Shown: positions 44,027-52,818, numbered from the stretch's first letter. The stretch: 64,000 bases of DNA from Bacillus sp. AFS073361 (GCF_002567005.1 NZ_NUZU01000007.1:123414-187413), one strand, 5' to 3'. Made by a program: numbers and translations. Notes: generated by a model from the letters alone, not told the origin.

Positions 44027-44859
44027 GATTTAAGTCGCTTGAGAATAATTGCTTCTAATAGTTTCCACGGCAGCAAATTTTTTAGCTTCAACATCGTCTT
44101 CACACCAGCCCCGATGGGATACCTAAGGCTTGGTGATTGGGGCTGAGAAGCAATTTTTGCTGCCAACTTGGCAACCTCGATGGGATTACCATGCTTGGCC
44201 TTACCGCCCTCAATTTCATGTAGTAAACTTTCCATATAGGATAGGTATGGGGACTCAGGATTGACTTCCATTCCGTCCACACTTGCCCAAATATTGGTTT
44301 GATAGGATCCAGGTTCAATGAGGGAAACGTCGATCCCAAATGGTTTCAACTCAAGTCGCAGGCTTTCGCTATAACCTTCAAGAGCGTGCTTAGAAGCGAC
44401 ATAAGCAGATAATCCTGGGAATCCTAGTCTCCCACTAATGCTGCTGATATTGATAATTCTGCCCTGTTTCCTTGCCCGCATCAAGGGCAAAACTGCTTTA
44501 GTGACAGCAATCACTCCGAACAGATTTGTTTCGAATTGACTCCTAAACTCGTCAATTGAAAGCTCCTCGCTAAAACCCCCAAGGGCAAATCCGGCATTGT
44601 TTACTAATACGTCGATAGCTGGGTACTCGTTGAGAATCCCTTGAAAATGTTGAATGGAATCACTGGAAGTGACATCAAGCGGTTGAACATGAATCAAATC
44701 CTCGACATTGTTTTCTTTAGCAAGAGTGAATAACGACTCTGATTTATTGATATCCCTCATGGTTGCGATCACTGTAAAGCCTTTTGCTGCCAATTCAATC
44801 ACAGTTAGCATCCCGAAGCCGCTTGAAGTCCCTGTAACAATCGCTGTTCGTTGTATCAT
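44023..44859 (-). CDS. Short-chain dehydrogenase/reductase (SDR)
   Basis: 278 residues, classical SDR. The cofactor glycines TGTSSGFG (9-16), NNAG, the catalytic Ser in NISSISGRLGFPG and Tyr-x3-Lys in SAYVASKHALEGYSESLRLEL are all intact. The SLIEPGSYQTNIW block resembles retinol/oxidoreductase-type SDRs. NAD(P)-dependent alcohol/ketone conversion is expected; the substrate is open. AAGGAGG upstream. It converges on the DUF2062 gene. Confidence 0.87.
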   Translation of the reverse strand: MIQRTAIVTGTSSGFGMLTVIELAAKGFTVIATMRDINKSESLFTLAKENNVEDLIHVQPLDVTSSDSIQHFQGILNEYPAIDVLVNNAGFALGGFSEELSIDEFRSQFETNLFGVIAVTKAVLPLMRARKQGRIINISSISGRLGFPGLSAYVASKHALEGYSESLRLELKPFGIDVSLIEPGSYQTNIWASVDGMEVNPESPYLSYMESLLHEIEGGKAKHGNPIEVAKLAAKIASQPQSPSLRYPIGAGVKTMLKLKNLLPWKLLEAIILKRLKS

Positions 44860-44930
44860 GATTTCCTCCTTGACTTCCTTTTCTTCTATATTAAACGTAA
44901 AATAGCGATGGTTGTATATCTAAAATCGAA

Positions 44931-44966
44931 AAAGGCTGTCCCAAAATCCGTGGGACAGCCTTTGAT
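44931..44966 (-). terminator. Terminator of the SASP gene
   Basis: AAAGGCTGTCCCA (44931-44943) and TGGGACAGCCTTT (44951-44963) form a perfect 13-bp stem; minus-strand reading runs into TTTTTCGATTTT. Confidence 0.75.
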
Positions 44967-44978
44967 TGAAATCATCCG

Positions 44979-45173
44979 TTATTGATTTTGATGATTTCTG
45001 AGGGTTTGTTCAGCATAAGCAACAAGACGTTTCGTCATTTCGCCGCCGACTGAACCGTTTGCTCGTGCGGTCGTATCAGCACCAAGTTGAACTCCAAACT
45101 CGTTGGCAATCTCTTGTTTCATTTGATCTAAAGCATTGTCAGCTCCAGGAACCAATAGTTTGTTTCTAGCCAT
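44979..45173 (-). CDS. Alpha/beta-type small acid-soluble spore protein
   Basis: 64 residues. [56 protein letters not shown] is the standard alpha/beta SASP pattern, with the GPR protease site in the NEFGVQL region. It coats DNA in the developing forespore, protecting it from UV and heat, and is degraded at germination. Expression by sigma-G in the forespore is expected; no clear sigma-G promoter was recognised. A GAGCAAT/ATTGCTC hairpin (45201-45219) lies in its leader. It proves a spore-former. Confidence 0.95.
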   Translation of the reverse strand: MARNKLLVPGADNALDQMKQEIANEFGVQLGADTTARANGSVGGEMTKRLVAYAEQTLRNHQNQ

Positions 45174-45200
45174 GATACATCACTCCCGACGAAGTTTTTT

Positions 45201-45219
45201 GAGCAATATGTCATTGCTC
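45201..45219. other. Hairpin in the leader of the SASP gene
   Basis: GAGCAAT (45201-45207) and ATTGCTC (45213-45219) form a 7-bp stem 28 bp upstream of the SASP ATG. It could stabilise the spore mRNA; there is no direct evidence. Confidence 0.35.
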
Positions 45220-45358
45220 GTATATAATTTAACCGATTATTATTATTTTCATTAAAAGTACACTAGGAATTCGAGAGGGTGACCACAGGGAATAGTGTCC
45301 CAAGGGTAGGGAATATTACCCTTATAGTTGGGTATACATTTAATTGAGAAAGTGAGTG

Positions 45359-45508
45359 ATGAATGATATGATTGAATTTCCGAAAAATCTTTATTGTGAA
45401 AAGTGCGGCAAAGAAACCGAGCATATGGTACGTGAGGATGCATTAGAGATAGAATATACTTGTACCGAATGTAAGAATGAACAAGAAATTATTAAGTCCT
45501 TTTTTTAA
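45359..45508 (+). CDS. Small zinc-ribbon-like protein, 49 residues
   Basis: MNDMIEFPKNLYCEKCGKETEHMVREDALEIEYTCTECKNEQEIIKSFF. Two Cys-x2-Cys knuckles (CEKC and CTEC) 22 residues apart form a zinc-ribbon. The ribosome site is weak (GTGAG), and ATG 45368 is an alternative start. It precedes the DAO oxidase gene by 21 bp and may share its transcript. Function unknown. Confidence 0.6.
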   Translation: MNDMIEFPKNLYCEKCGKETEHMVREDALEIEYTCTECKNEQEIIKSFF

Positions 45509-45529
45509 AAAATGTGAAACAGGTGTGTT

Positions 45530-46654
45530 ATGCAGAAAATAATCGTAATAGGAGCAGGAATACTTGGTGCATCGACCGCCTATCATCTTGCGAAATTAGG
45601 TGCAAATGTAACATTGGTTGATCGAGCTGACTCGGGACAGGCGACTGATGCCGCTGCCGGGATTGTTTGTCCTTGGCTTTCACAGCGGCGTAACAAAGCT
45701 TGGTACCAGTTAGCCAAAGGAGGAGCTCGTTATTATCCAGAATTAATTGCTCAACTAGAGGCAGATGGAGAGAGAGAAACTGGATACCAACAGGTTGGTG
45801 CAATCAGTTTACATACGGATCTGAATAAACTCGAACAAATGGCGGAACGAGCGAAAAAACGTCGCGAAGATGCTCCTGAAATCGGAGAAATTACGATACT
45901 ATCGCCGTCTGAAACAAAGCGTCTATTCCCACCATTATCGGAGGAATATGGGGCTGTTCATGTGAGTGGGGGAGCACGGGTTAATGGAAGGGCATTGCGT
46001 GATTCATTAATACGCGCTGCCACAAAACAAGGAGTTATACTTCTCCACGGGAATGCGTCCCTAGAGATGCAGGGGAATCAAGTCATTGGGATTAAGATTG
46101 TAGATATAATATATCCTGCAGATCAGGTAATTCTGACCGCCGGTGCATGGTCTAACGAGCTTTTGCAGCCATTAGGTGTGGAGTTTTTAGTCCAACCTCA
46201 AAAAGCGCAAATCATTCATCTGGAAATACCCAAGACGGATACAGGCCAATGGCCAGTGGTTATTCCGCCTCAAAACCATTACATCCTTACGTTTGAAAAT
46301 GGCCGAGTTGTTGTTGGGTCGACCCATGAAAACGAGGCTGGATTTGACACGCGTATAACAGCTGGTGGAATTCATGAGATATTAAACAAAGCTCTAGAAA
46401 CAGCGCCTGGTCTTGCAGAATGCTCATATCTTGAAACAAGAGTTGGTTTTCGTCCGTTCACCCCAGGCTTTTTGCCTGTATTTGGGGCGTTGCCACGATT
46501 TGAAGGAATCTATTTAGCCAATGGTCTGGGGGCTTCGGGGTTAACGAGCGGTCCGTATCTTGGTGCAGAACTAGCCAAACTAGTCGTAGGTCAACAAACA
46601 GAAATTGACCCGAAAAACTATGCCGTGGATGGAGCACTTGCACCAGTTAAATAA
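45530..46654 (+). CDS. FAD-dependent amino-acid oxidase-like protein (DAO family)
   Basis: 374 residues. The FAD-binding motif GAGILGASTAYHLAKLGANVTLVDR opens the protein, followed by ATDAAAGIVCPW and, near the end, FRPFTPGFLPVFG and LANGLGASGLTSGPYLGAELAKL, typical of the DadA/ThiO/sarcosine-oxidase group. It should oxidise a secondary or D-amino acid, passing electrons to oxygen or the chain; glycine-oxidase-like activity is one option. No thiamine genes adjoin. A short AGGTG site precedes the ATG. Confidence 0.85.
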   Translation: MQKIIVIGAGILGASTAYHLAKLGANVTLVDRADSGQATDAAAGIVCPWLSQRRNKAWYQLAKGGARYYPELIAQLEADGERETGYQQVGAISLHTDLNKLEQMAERAKKRREDAPEIGEITILSPSETKRLFPPLSEEYGAVHVSGGARVNGRALRDSLIRAATKQGVILLHGNASLEMQGNQVIGIKIVDIIYPADQVILTAGAWSNELLQPLGVEFLVQPQKAQIIHLEIPKTDTGQWPVVIPPQNHYILTFENGRVVVGSTHENEAGFDTRITAGGIHEILNKALETAPGLAECSYLETRVGFRPFTPGFLPVFGALPRFEGIYLANGLGASGLTSGPYLGAELAKLVVGQQTEIDPKNYAVDGALAPVK

Positions 46655-46676
46655 AAAAAGCACCCTATTTGGGTGC
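46652..46676 (-). terminator. Terminator of the LuxR-type regulator gene
   Basis: GCACCC (46660-46665) and GGGTGC (46671-46676); the minus-strand reading runs into TTTTTTTATT. Confidence 0.75.
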
Positions 46677-46710
46677 ATAAGACCATTGTTAATAAAGCGC
46701 TTTCAAAAAA

Positions 46711-47406
46711 CTACGTGATAATTCCCCTGCGGAATAGTTCGCCAATCGCATGGGAACGATTTTGAACGCCAAGTTTTTTAATCGCTGTTTTTACATATTG
46801 TTTGACTGTTAATTCGCTAATTTTCATTAAATCTGCCATTTCCTTTGTGCTTTCTCCCCAAGCAATTCTGCGCATCACTTCAAGTTCCCGCTTACTTAAA
46901 AATTGTGGATCCTCCACACTTTCGGATTTCTCAAGAAACTTTCCAACTTCTTTTCCATAATGAGTGAAGGAGGAAAGAAGAATTTCATCTATCCTAGATC
47001 CTTTTATAAATTCATTCGTGCAAATATAACCAATAATCACCGAACGAAAACAGATAGGGACAACCACAACCGAATGTACACTCGAGGATGTTATGTATTT
47101 ACTACTTGTCTGCTTCAAATACTCAATTCCTGAACAATACTTCGCTTTCTTTTCATGAATCGCTGAGTAAATAATCGGCAGGGAACGGACATCATCCCGA
47201 ATATCCCCAATATGTACCAACCCCTCAGCGGTCAATAAAATAATACCTTCACCAAGGAAGCCTAACGGGGAAAATCTAAATAAATAGGCATTCCTGACGG
47301 GATAAAGCTCCATGTAGACATCAAGAATTTTAAATAATCGTTCTTCATGGCACGTTGCTTCCTCTAATTTTTGAATTTGTTGCTGAAAGGTATACTGAGA
47401 TGTCAA
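46711..47406 (-). CDS. LuxR-type regulator with GAF-like sensor domain
   Basis: 231 residues. The C-terminal LuxR helix-turn-helix is clear: LSKRELEVMRRIAWGESTKEMADLMKISELTVKQYVKTAIKKLGVQNRSHAIGEL. The first ~160 residues look like a GAF-type ligand domain (VVVPICFRSVIIGYICTNEFIKG). AAAGGAGATG supports a TTG start at 47406. It is transcribed away from the esterase/BVMO genes across a 145-bp gap, so it probably controls them in response to a ketone or a related compound. Confidence 0.8.
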   Translation of the reverse strand: MTSQYTFQQQIQKLEEATCHEERLFKILDVYMELYPVRNAYLFRFSPLGFLGEGIILLTAEGLVHIGDIRDDVRSLPIIYSAIHEKKAKYCSGIEYLKQTSSKYITSSSVHSVVVVPICFRSVIIGYICTNEFIKGSRIDEILLSSFTHYGKEVGKFLEKSESVEDPQFLSKRELEVMRRIAWGESTKEMADLMKISELTVKQYVKTAIKKLGVQNRSHAIGELFRRGIIT

Positions 47407-47551
47407 ATTATCATCTCCTTTTAGGGGATATAACACATCTAAAATTAGGAATATTCAAATTATACAAAAAATTATATTCTTTAGATAGACTTTTAAGAAA
47501 ATCTTTTCTTTGAAAGTTAAAAAAATCCTCATTAGGAAAGGAAGATGTTCT

Positions 47552-48499
47552 TTGGCCAATTTAGATCCGCAAGCAAAAGCTTATTTAGAAATTTTTAGTC
47601 AGATGCCATTGATCCAGACATTAGATGCACAAACCGTTAGAGAAATGTTTGCTTTAGCCCCTCCTGTTGAGGTAGAGTTGGCGCCGCTTGCGAAGGTAGA
47701 GGACCGAATGATTCCTGTAGCAGATAATGCGGAAATCAAGGTTAGGATTTACACACCGGAAGGCCAAGGACCATTTCCACTGTTTATCTACTATCATGGC
47801 GGCGGCTGGGTAATTGGTGATCTTGAGACGGCAGATCCTAGCTGCCGAATGATCGCCAATCAAACAGGAAGAGTAGTCGTTTCTGTGGATTATAGGCTTG
47901 CACCTGAATATAAATTCCCTATCCCTGTAGAGGACTCTTATGCTGCATTAAAGTGGGTTAGTGAAAATGCAGCGGCATTAAATGGAAACGCTTCCAACTT
48001 AGTGGTTGGCGGTGATAGTGCTGGTGGGAATCTTTCTGCAGTCGTTTCGTTAATTGCAAAGGAACAAAACGGTCCAGAGGTTGCGGCACAAGTTCTTATT
48101 TATCCAGTAACAGCATTAGGATATGACACCAAATCATATGAAGAGTTTCAACAGGGGTTTGGGTTGGATCGAGACTTAATGAAATGGTTTGGCAACTACT
48201 ATATTAACAATGAAGAGGATACAAAAAATAAATACATCGCTCCATTATTGGCAGACGATTTAAGCAATCTTCCGCCGGCATATGTCATTACTGCAGAAAA
48301 TGATGTCCTAAGAGATGAAGGTTTAGCCTATGCTGAACGCCTAAAGCAAGCAGGGATCAAGGTTGAATCAATTATTGAAGAGGGACTTGTGCATGGTTAT
48401 TTTACAAATATGGCGGTATTTCCAGAGCGGATTAAAGGATCTATTTCTAAATTCGCCAAGTTTCTAAGTGAAATTGACCAAAGGGTTGGCAGGGTTTAA
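47552..48499 (+). CDS. Alpha/beta hydrolase, hormone-sensitive-lipase family
   Basis: 315 residues. The oxyanion motif YYHGGGWVIGD, the Ser nucleophile in GGDSAGGNLSA, the Asp in TAENDVLRDEG and the His in GLVHGYF complete the HSL triad, typical of carboxylesterases for short-chain esters. AAAGGAAGATG supports a TTG start at 47552. It is 28 bp before the Baeyer-Villiger monooxygenase gene, a natural pair: the monooxygenase makes an ester and this enzyme would cleave it. Confidence 0.87.
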   Translation: MANLDPQAKAYLEIFSQMPLIQTLDAQTVREMFALAPPVEVELAPLAKVEDRMIPVADNAEIKVRIYTPEGQGPFPLFIYYHGGGWVIGDLETADPSCRMIANQTGRVVVSVDYRLAPEYKFPIPVEDSYAALKWVSENAAALNGNASNLVVGGDSAGGNLSAVVSLIAKEQNGPEVAAQVLIYPVTALGYDTKSYEEFQQGFGLDRDLMKWFGNYYINNEEDTKNKYIAPLLADDLSNLPPAYVITAENDVLRDEGLAYAERLKQAGIKVESIIEEGLVHGYFTNMAVFPERIKGSISKFAKFLSEIDQRVGRV

Positions 48500-48527
48500 T
48501 GAATAATTTAGATCCTGGAGGAGGAGT

Positions 48528-50177
48528 ATGATGAAATCTATGAAACAATCGAATCATGTTGCTAATTACGACGCTGTTGTTGTCGGGGCAGGTTTTTCGG
48601 GGTTATATACGCTTCATCGCTTACGTGAGGCTGGTTTCTCTACCCGTGTTTTTGAGGCGGGGGATGGTGTTGGCGGTACATGGTATTGGAACCGTTATCC
48701 GGGAGCACGCTGTGACTCAGAAAGCATCTATTATAACTATACGTTTTCAGAAGAACTCTATAAGGAATGGACCTGGACCTCTAGATATCCCGAGCAGCCA
48801 GAGATCCTGCGTTACTTAAACTTTGTCGCGACTAAGTTTGATCTTCGCCGTGATATCCAATTTAAGACACGGATTAACGCAGCACATTATAACGAAGAGT
48901 CGAATAGATGGCTGATCTATCTAAATGATGGGACGAGTGTAACAGCCAAGTTCTTTATCACGGGTGTTGGTTGTCTATCAGCCGCCAATATTCCAAACTT
49001 TAAAGGAATCCAAAATTTCAAAGGCGAGTGGTACCACACGGGGCATTGGCCGCATGAAAAAGTTGATTTCAAGGGGAAGCGGGTAGGGATTATTGGAACG
49101 GGGTCAACTGGTGTTCAGGCCATCCCAGTCATCGCACAAGAGGCCAAGCACCTTACCGTCTTTCAGCGGACACCACAGTACTGCGCTCCAGCGCGAAATC
49201 ATCCGTATGACCCAGAGTACATCCGGAAGACGAAGGAGAATTTCAGCGAAATCAAACGTCAAATGCGTGAATCTCAGGGCGGCCAGCCAGTGCCAGTACC
49301 TACTAAATCAGCATTAGAAGTCACCGCCGAGGAGCGTGAGCTGGTCTACGAAGAGGCGTGGGAGAAAGGTGGATTAGGGCTGTTTAGCGCTTATTATGAT
49401 ATTACGATTAATGAAGCAGCCAACGAAACTGTGGCCGAATTTATCCGGAACAAAATCTGTCAAATCGTCGAAGACCCTAATGTAGCCGAAAAACTCCTGC
49501 CAAGCTATTTTTATGGGACAAAGCGGCCGATCATTGACACAAATTATTATGAAACGTATAACCGTGACAACGTCACATTAGTAGACGTAAAGAAGGCACC
49601 TATTGAGGAAATTACTCCTAATGGGCTCCGAACATCAGACGGGGAGTATGAATTGGACACACTTGTTTTTGCGACAGGATACGATGGAATGACAGGGCCA
49701 TTGTTGAAAATGGATATTCGAGGTAAAGACGGTGTCACACTGAAGGAGAAATGGGCAGGGGGAGCACAGACAAAGACCTATCTTGGAATCGCCAACGCTG
49801 GGTTTCCAAATATGTTCATGATTACTGGACCGGAAAGTCCTTCGGTTCTAAGTAACATGCCTGTCTCGATTGAGCAGCATGTCGAATGGATTACTGATTG
49901 TATTGAGTATATGCAAAAACATGGTGTGGAAACAATTGAAGCGAATGTCGACGCGGAGGAAGCATGGAGTAAGCATTGCCGGGAAGTGGCTGAATCCACG
50001 CTCTTTACAAAAACTGACTCATGGTACACTGGTGCAAATATTCCTGGGAAGCCGCGTGGATTCTTGATTTATTTAGGCGGAGTCGGCGTATACCGACAAA
50101 AATGTGATGAGATTGCAGCGAATGGATATGAGGGTTTTTCATTACTCTCCTCATCCCAAACTGTTGATCTGGCTTAG
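48528..50177 (+). CDS. Baeyer-Villiger flavin monooxygenase
   Basis: 549 residues. Two Rossmann motifs, GAGFSG (20-25) for FAD and GTGSTG (190-195) for NADPH, flank the diagnostic fingerprint F-x-G-x3-H-x3-W-P at 164-175 (FKGEWYHTGHWP). DGVGGTWYWNRYPGARCDSES is typical of cyclohexanone/acetone-type BVMOs. It inserts an oxygen next to a ketone carbonyl using NADPH and O2, giving an ester or lactone. GGAGGAGG precedes tandem ATGs. Second gene after the esterase; a terminator follows. Confidence 0.92.
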   Translation: MMKSMKQSNHVANYDAVVVGAGFSGLYTLHRLREAGFSTRVFEAGDGVGGTWYWNRYPGARCDSESIYYNYTFSEELYKEWTWTSRYPEQPEILRYLNFVATKFDLRRDIQFKTRINAAHYNEESNRWLIYLNDGTSVTAKFFITGVGCLSAANIPNFKGIQNFKGEWYHTGHWPHEKVDFKGKRVGIIGTGSTGVQAIPVIAQEAKHLTVFQRTPQYCAPARNHPYDPEYIRKTKENFSEIKRQMRESQGGQPVPVPTKSALEVTAEERELVYEEAWEKGGLGLFSAYYDITINEAANETVAEFIRNKICQIVEDPNVAEKLLPSYFYGTKRPIIDTNYYETYNRDNVTLVDVKKAPIEEITPNGLRTSDGEYELDTLVFATGYDGMTGPLLKMDIRGKDGVTLKEKWAGGAQTKTYLGIANAGFPNMFMITGPESPSVLSNMPVSIEQHVEWITDCIEYMQKHGVETIEANVDAEEAWSKHCREVAESTLFTKTDSWYTGANIPGKPRGFLIYLGGVGVYRQKCDEIAANGYEGFSLLSSSQTVDLA

Positions 50178-50197
50178 CAGGTGATTAATTATCTTTG

Positions 50198-50225
50198 AAA
50201 AAAGAGTCCTCGGACTCTTTTTTTT
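50198..50225 (+). terminator. Terminator of the esterase/BVMO operon
   Basis: AAAAAAGAGTCC-TC-GGACTCTTTTTTTT. Confidence 0.85.
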
Positions 50226-50306
50226 ATGCAAAAAAGTCGTTTAGTCGATAAAATGAACGAGATTACCACTTTTTTTAGAAAATTCAAAGACATCTGAAAT
50301 AATTTA

Positions 50307-50335
50307 TTGATTATTGTGGGGGAGAGCGGTATAAT
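50307..50335 (+). promoter_or_regulatory. Sigma-A promoter of cysP
   Basis: TTGATT (50307-50312), 17 bp, TATAAT (50330-50335). A dyad TATTC-N6-GAATA at 50352-50367, just downstream of the expected start, is a possible repressor site; CymR would be the obvious candidate but its consensus is matched poorly. Confidence 0.7.
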
Positions 50336-50439
50336 ATTCAACATATTAAATTATTCCTACCTGAATAGTGTGAATTGGAACTGGAACGAGAATGTAGTTT
50401 ACCAGTTTTATAGATTGTGGACATAAGGGGAGATTCTAC

Positions 50440-51522
50440 ATGGTTTGGACGTCTATTGCTTTTATAATTGCTTTTTTCTTTGCGATGAATATTGGAGCAA
50501 GCGGGACGGCAGCATCGATGGGGTCAGCTTATGGTGCAGACGCCATAAAGAGTAAGCGCCTGGCCATGGTGCTAGTGGCGATGGCTGCTTTCCTAGGGGC
50601 AGTACTTGGCGGCGGTGAGGTTGTGAAAACAATTGGAGAGGGAATTATTCCTTCTAATCTCCTAACGATTAAATTAGTCGTTCTAATCCTCGCCGGAGCT
50701 ACATTGACTTTATTTATTGCAAATATTATTGGAATTCCCCTTTCGACAAGTGAGGTTACTGTTGGATCAATCGTAGGAGCTGGGGTCGCTTATAAAAGTT
50801 TGTACATAAATAATTTGTTAGTCATTGTTTTATTTTGGGTGGTTGTTCCAATTGTTTCTTTTCTCATTACATTTATCCTTGGAAAAGTCATTTCTGCGGC
50901 TGAGAAACGCTGGGTTGGTCTAACGAAAAATGGCAAATGGAAAAAATGGCTGGCTGTTTTACTTGTCGTGGGGGGCTGTTTAGAGGCTTTTTCGGCTGGG
51001 ATGAATAATGTCGCGAACGCTGTTGGTCCTCTTGTAGGGGCCGGGATGATTTCTACCACTAAAGGAATCTGGTTTGGCGGGCTCTTTGTTTCATTAGGAG
51101 CTATTTTACTAGGGAATAGGGTTTTGGAAACGAATGGGAAGAAGATTACTAGATTGTCTTTACTGGAGGGAAGTGCAGTTTCCTTTACAGGAGGTACCCT
51201 GGTGATTGTGTCATCCTTATTTGGACTCCCGATTCCGCTGACACAAGTAACGACTTGCGGTATTTTGGGTGTTGGTGCTGCACAAAAAGGGTTTGGCATT
51301 TGGCAGAAATCCATTATTCAGAGAATTCTTAAAGTCTGGCTTATTTCACCACTAGCTTCGCTTGTTATATCATATATACTTGTGAATTTGTTAGTGGAGA
51401 TTAATATTTATAATATCATTATCATTTTAAGCACATTGATCGCAACCGTGGGAGCGTTCAGTCTTTCAGCTAACATCCGCAAGGAGAATAGTACCATTCA
51501 TGATGATGGTGGTGGAATATAA
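50440..51522 (+). CDS. cysP: Sulfate permease CysP (PiT family)
   Basis: 360 residues, about ten membrane helices. It matches the B. subtilis CysP pattern through much of its length: AFFFAMNIGASGTAASMGSAYG, GGGEVVKTI, NIIGIPLSTSEVTVGSIVGAGVAYK, EAFSAGMNNVANAVGPLVGAG, NRVLETNGKKITR and the C-terminal GGGI. CysP is a phosphate-transporter-related protein that imports sulfate, here probably for cysteine synthesis. AGGGGAG precedes the ATG. No cysH or sat genes follow, unlike in B. subtilis, so it is a stand-alone copy. Confidence 0.9.
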   Translation: MVWTSIAFIIAFFFAMNIGASGTAASMGSAYGADAIKSKRLAMVLVAMAAFLGAVLGGGEVVKTIGEGIIPSNLLTIKLVVLILAGATLTLFIANIIGIPLSTSEVTVGSIVGAGVAYKSLYINNLLVIVLFWVVVPIVSFLITFILGKVISAAEKRWVGLTKNGKWKKWLAVLLVVGGCLEAFSAGMNNVANAVGPLVGAGMISTTKGIWFGGLFVSLGAILLGNRVLETNGKKITRLSLLEGSAVSFTGGTLVIVSSLFGLPIPLTQVTTCGILGVGAAQKGFGIWQKSIIQRILKVWLISPLASLVISYILVNLLVEINIYNIIIILSTLIATVGAFSLSANIRKENSTIHDDGGGI

Positions 51523-51537
51523 ATAAAAAATTTTAGA

Positions 51538-51578
51538 ATCCTCTGTTGGTATCCATGCAACAGAGGTTTTATTTTTTT
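51538..51578 (+). terminator. cysP terminator
   Basis: CCTCTGTTG (51540-51548) and CAACAGAGG (51558-51566), followed by TTTTATTTTTTT. Confidence 0.8.
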
Positions 51579-51691
51579 AAATAAGATGAAATAAATTACT
51601 TGTAGTAAAATAGTTTATATAAATGTTTTGATCCTTTTAGAAAATTTTTTTACATATATTGGACAATTATGGGGAAGGAATGAAATTCGTT

Positions 51692-52612
51692 ATGGAGATA
51701 AAGAAGGTTTCAATCATTGGTTTAGGGGCATTAGGAATCCTATATGCACATCATTTATCGAAGAAAATGCCAAAGGCAGATATACGTATCATCGCAGATC
51801 GGGAAAGGATTCATCGATATGAAAATGAACATGTCTTCTGTAACGGAGAACGCTGCGATTTCAATTACCTGACACCCGAAGAATCATGCGAGCCGGCAGA
51901 TTTGTTGATCTTTACGGTAAAATTTGACGGTTTAAAAGATGCAATTCAATCGGTCAGGCATCATGTGGATGAGGAGACGATAATATTATCTGCGTTAAAT
52001 GGAATTTCTAGTGAGGCTTTGATTGGAGAGACCTTCGGGGATGAACATATTTTATATTGTGTTGCCCAAGGAATGGATGCTGTGAAAGTGGGAAATCAGC
52101 TCACCTATGACCATATGGGTATCCTTTGTTTTGGAGAACGTGAACCTGGTGTAATATCTGATAAGGTTAAACGTGTTGCCGCCTTTTTTGATAAAGTAGA
52201 ACTTCCCTATGAGATCGAAACGAATATGGTAAAACGGCAATGGGGTAAATTTATGTTAAATGTGGGGGTCAATCAAACCGTAGCCGTCTATCAGAGTAAT
52301 TATGGAGAGATTCAGCGTGATGGGGAAGCACGAAAGATAATGATTGGAGCGATGAGAGAGGTCATCGCGCTTTCTGAAAACGCTGGAATTCATTTAACAG
52401 AAGCTGATTTAGATTATTGGCTAAGTGTATTGGCCACTTTAAGTCCAGACGGAAAACCGTCAATGGCTCAAGATATCGAAGCCAAACGCCACAGCGAAGT
52501 AGAATTGTTTGCCGGTACAGTCCTGAACCTAGCCCATCAATACGGGCTATCAACACCCATAAATCAGCAACTGTATGACCGGATTCGTACCATAGAAAGC
52601 CAATACGATTAA
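51692..52612 (+). CDS. Ketopantoate reductase family protein (PanE/ApbA-like)
   Basis: About 307 residues. The NADP-binding GLGALG follows KKVSIIGL; FTVKFDGLKDAIQ, ALNGISSE and KRQWGKFMLNVGVNQTVAV carry the family's Lys and Asn residues. PanE reduces 2-dehydropantoate for coenzyme A; many paralogues have other substrates, and no pan genes adjoin, so the role is uncertain. Start ATG 51692 is preferred over 51680 and 51659. It ends just before an inverted pair of 13-mer repeats. Confidence 0.8.
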   Translation: MEIKKVSIIGLGALGILYAHHLSKKMPKADIRIIADRERIHRYENEHVFCNGERCDFNYLTPEESCEPADLLIFTVKFDGLKDAIQSVRHHVDEETIILSALNGISSEALIGETFGDEHILYCVAQGMDAVKVGNQLTYDHMGILCFGEREPGVISDKVKRVAAFFDKVELPYEIETNMVKRQWGKFMLNVGVNQTVAVYQSNYGEIQRDGEARKIMIGAMREVIALSENAGIHLTEADLDYWLSVLATLSPDGKPSMAQDIEAKRHSEVELFAGTVLNLAHQYGLSTPINQQLYDRIRTIESQYD

Positions 52613-52615
52613 AAC

Positions 52616-52666
52616 ATGGTGCCTGACACCTATTTCTCAAAAATTATGGTGTCAGGCACCATTTTG
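52616..52666. repeat. Inverted pair of the 13-mer repeat (copies 7 and 8)
   Basis: GGTGCCTGACACC (52618-52630) and GGTGTCAGGCACC (52648-52660) face each other across 17 bp and, with flanking AT and AT, form a 15-bp perfect stem followed by TTTTG. It lies right behind the PanE-like gene and could serve as its terminator. Confidence 0.85.
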
Positions 52667-52787
52667 TTACAGAAATGTGAACTTGTCTGATTTTTTTTGT
52701 AATTTTTATATGAGTGGGTATGGAAGGTTTTAGTCTTACTATCATAAAATATGTGTAGATGTGTAAAAATTCTCGAGAGAAGTGTAG

Positions 52788-52818
52788 GTATCATGACGGC
52801 AGGAAAATGGACAGATTT
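52788..52818 (+). promoter_or_regulatory. Candidate sigma-F/sigma-G promoter of yyaC
   Basis: GTATC (52788-52792; consensus GYATA), 16 bp, then GGACAGATTT (52809-52818), which fits the sigma-F -10 GGNNANANTW at all fixed positions. It would start transcription about 30 bp before ATG 52853. Confidence 0.45.

Noticed and set aside
45332-45337. Other GTATAC hexamers (also 50087, inside the BVMO gene)
   Set aside because: Isolated or in coding DNA; about 16 or more are expected by chance in 64 kb.
50352-50367. CymR site at cysP
   Set aside because: The dyad TATTC-N6-GAATA is real but does not fit the CymR consensus I know; not called as CymR.
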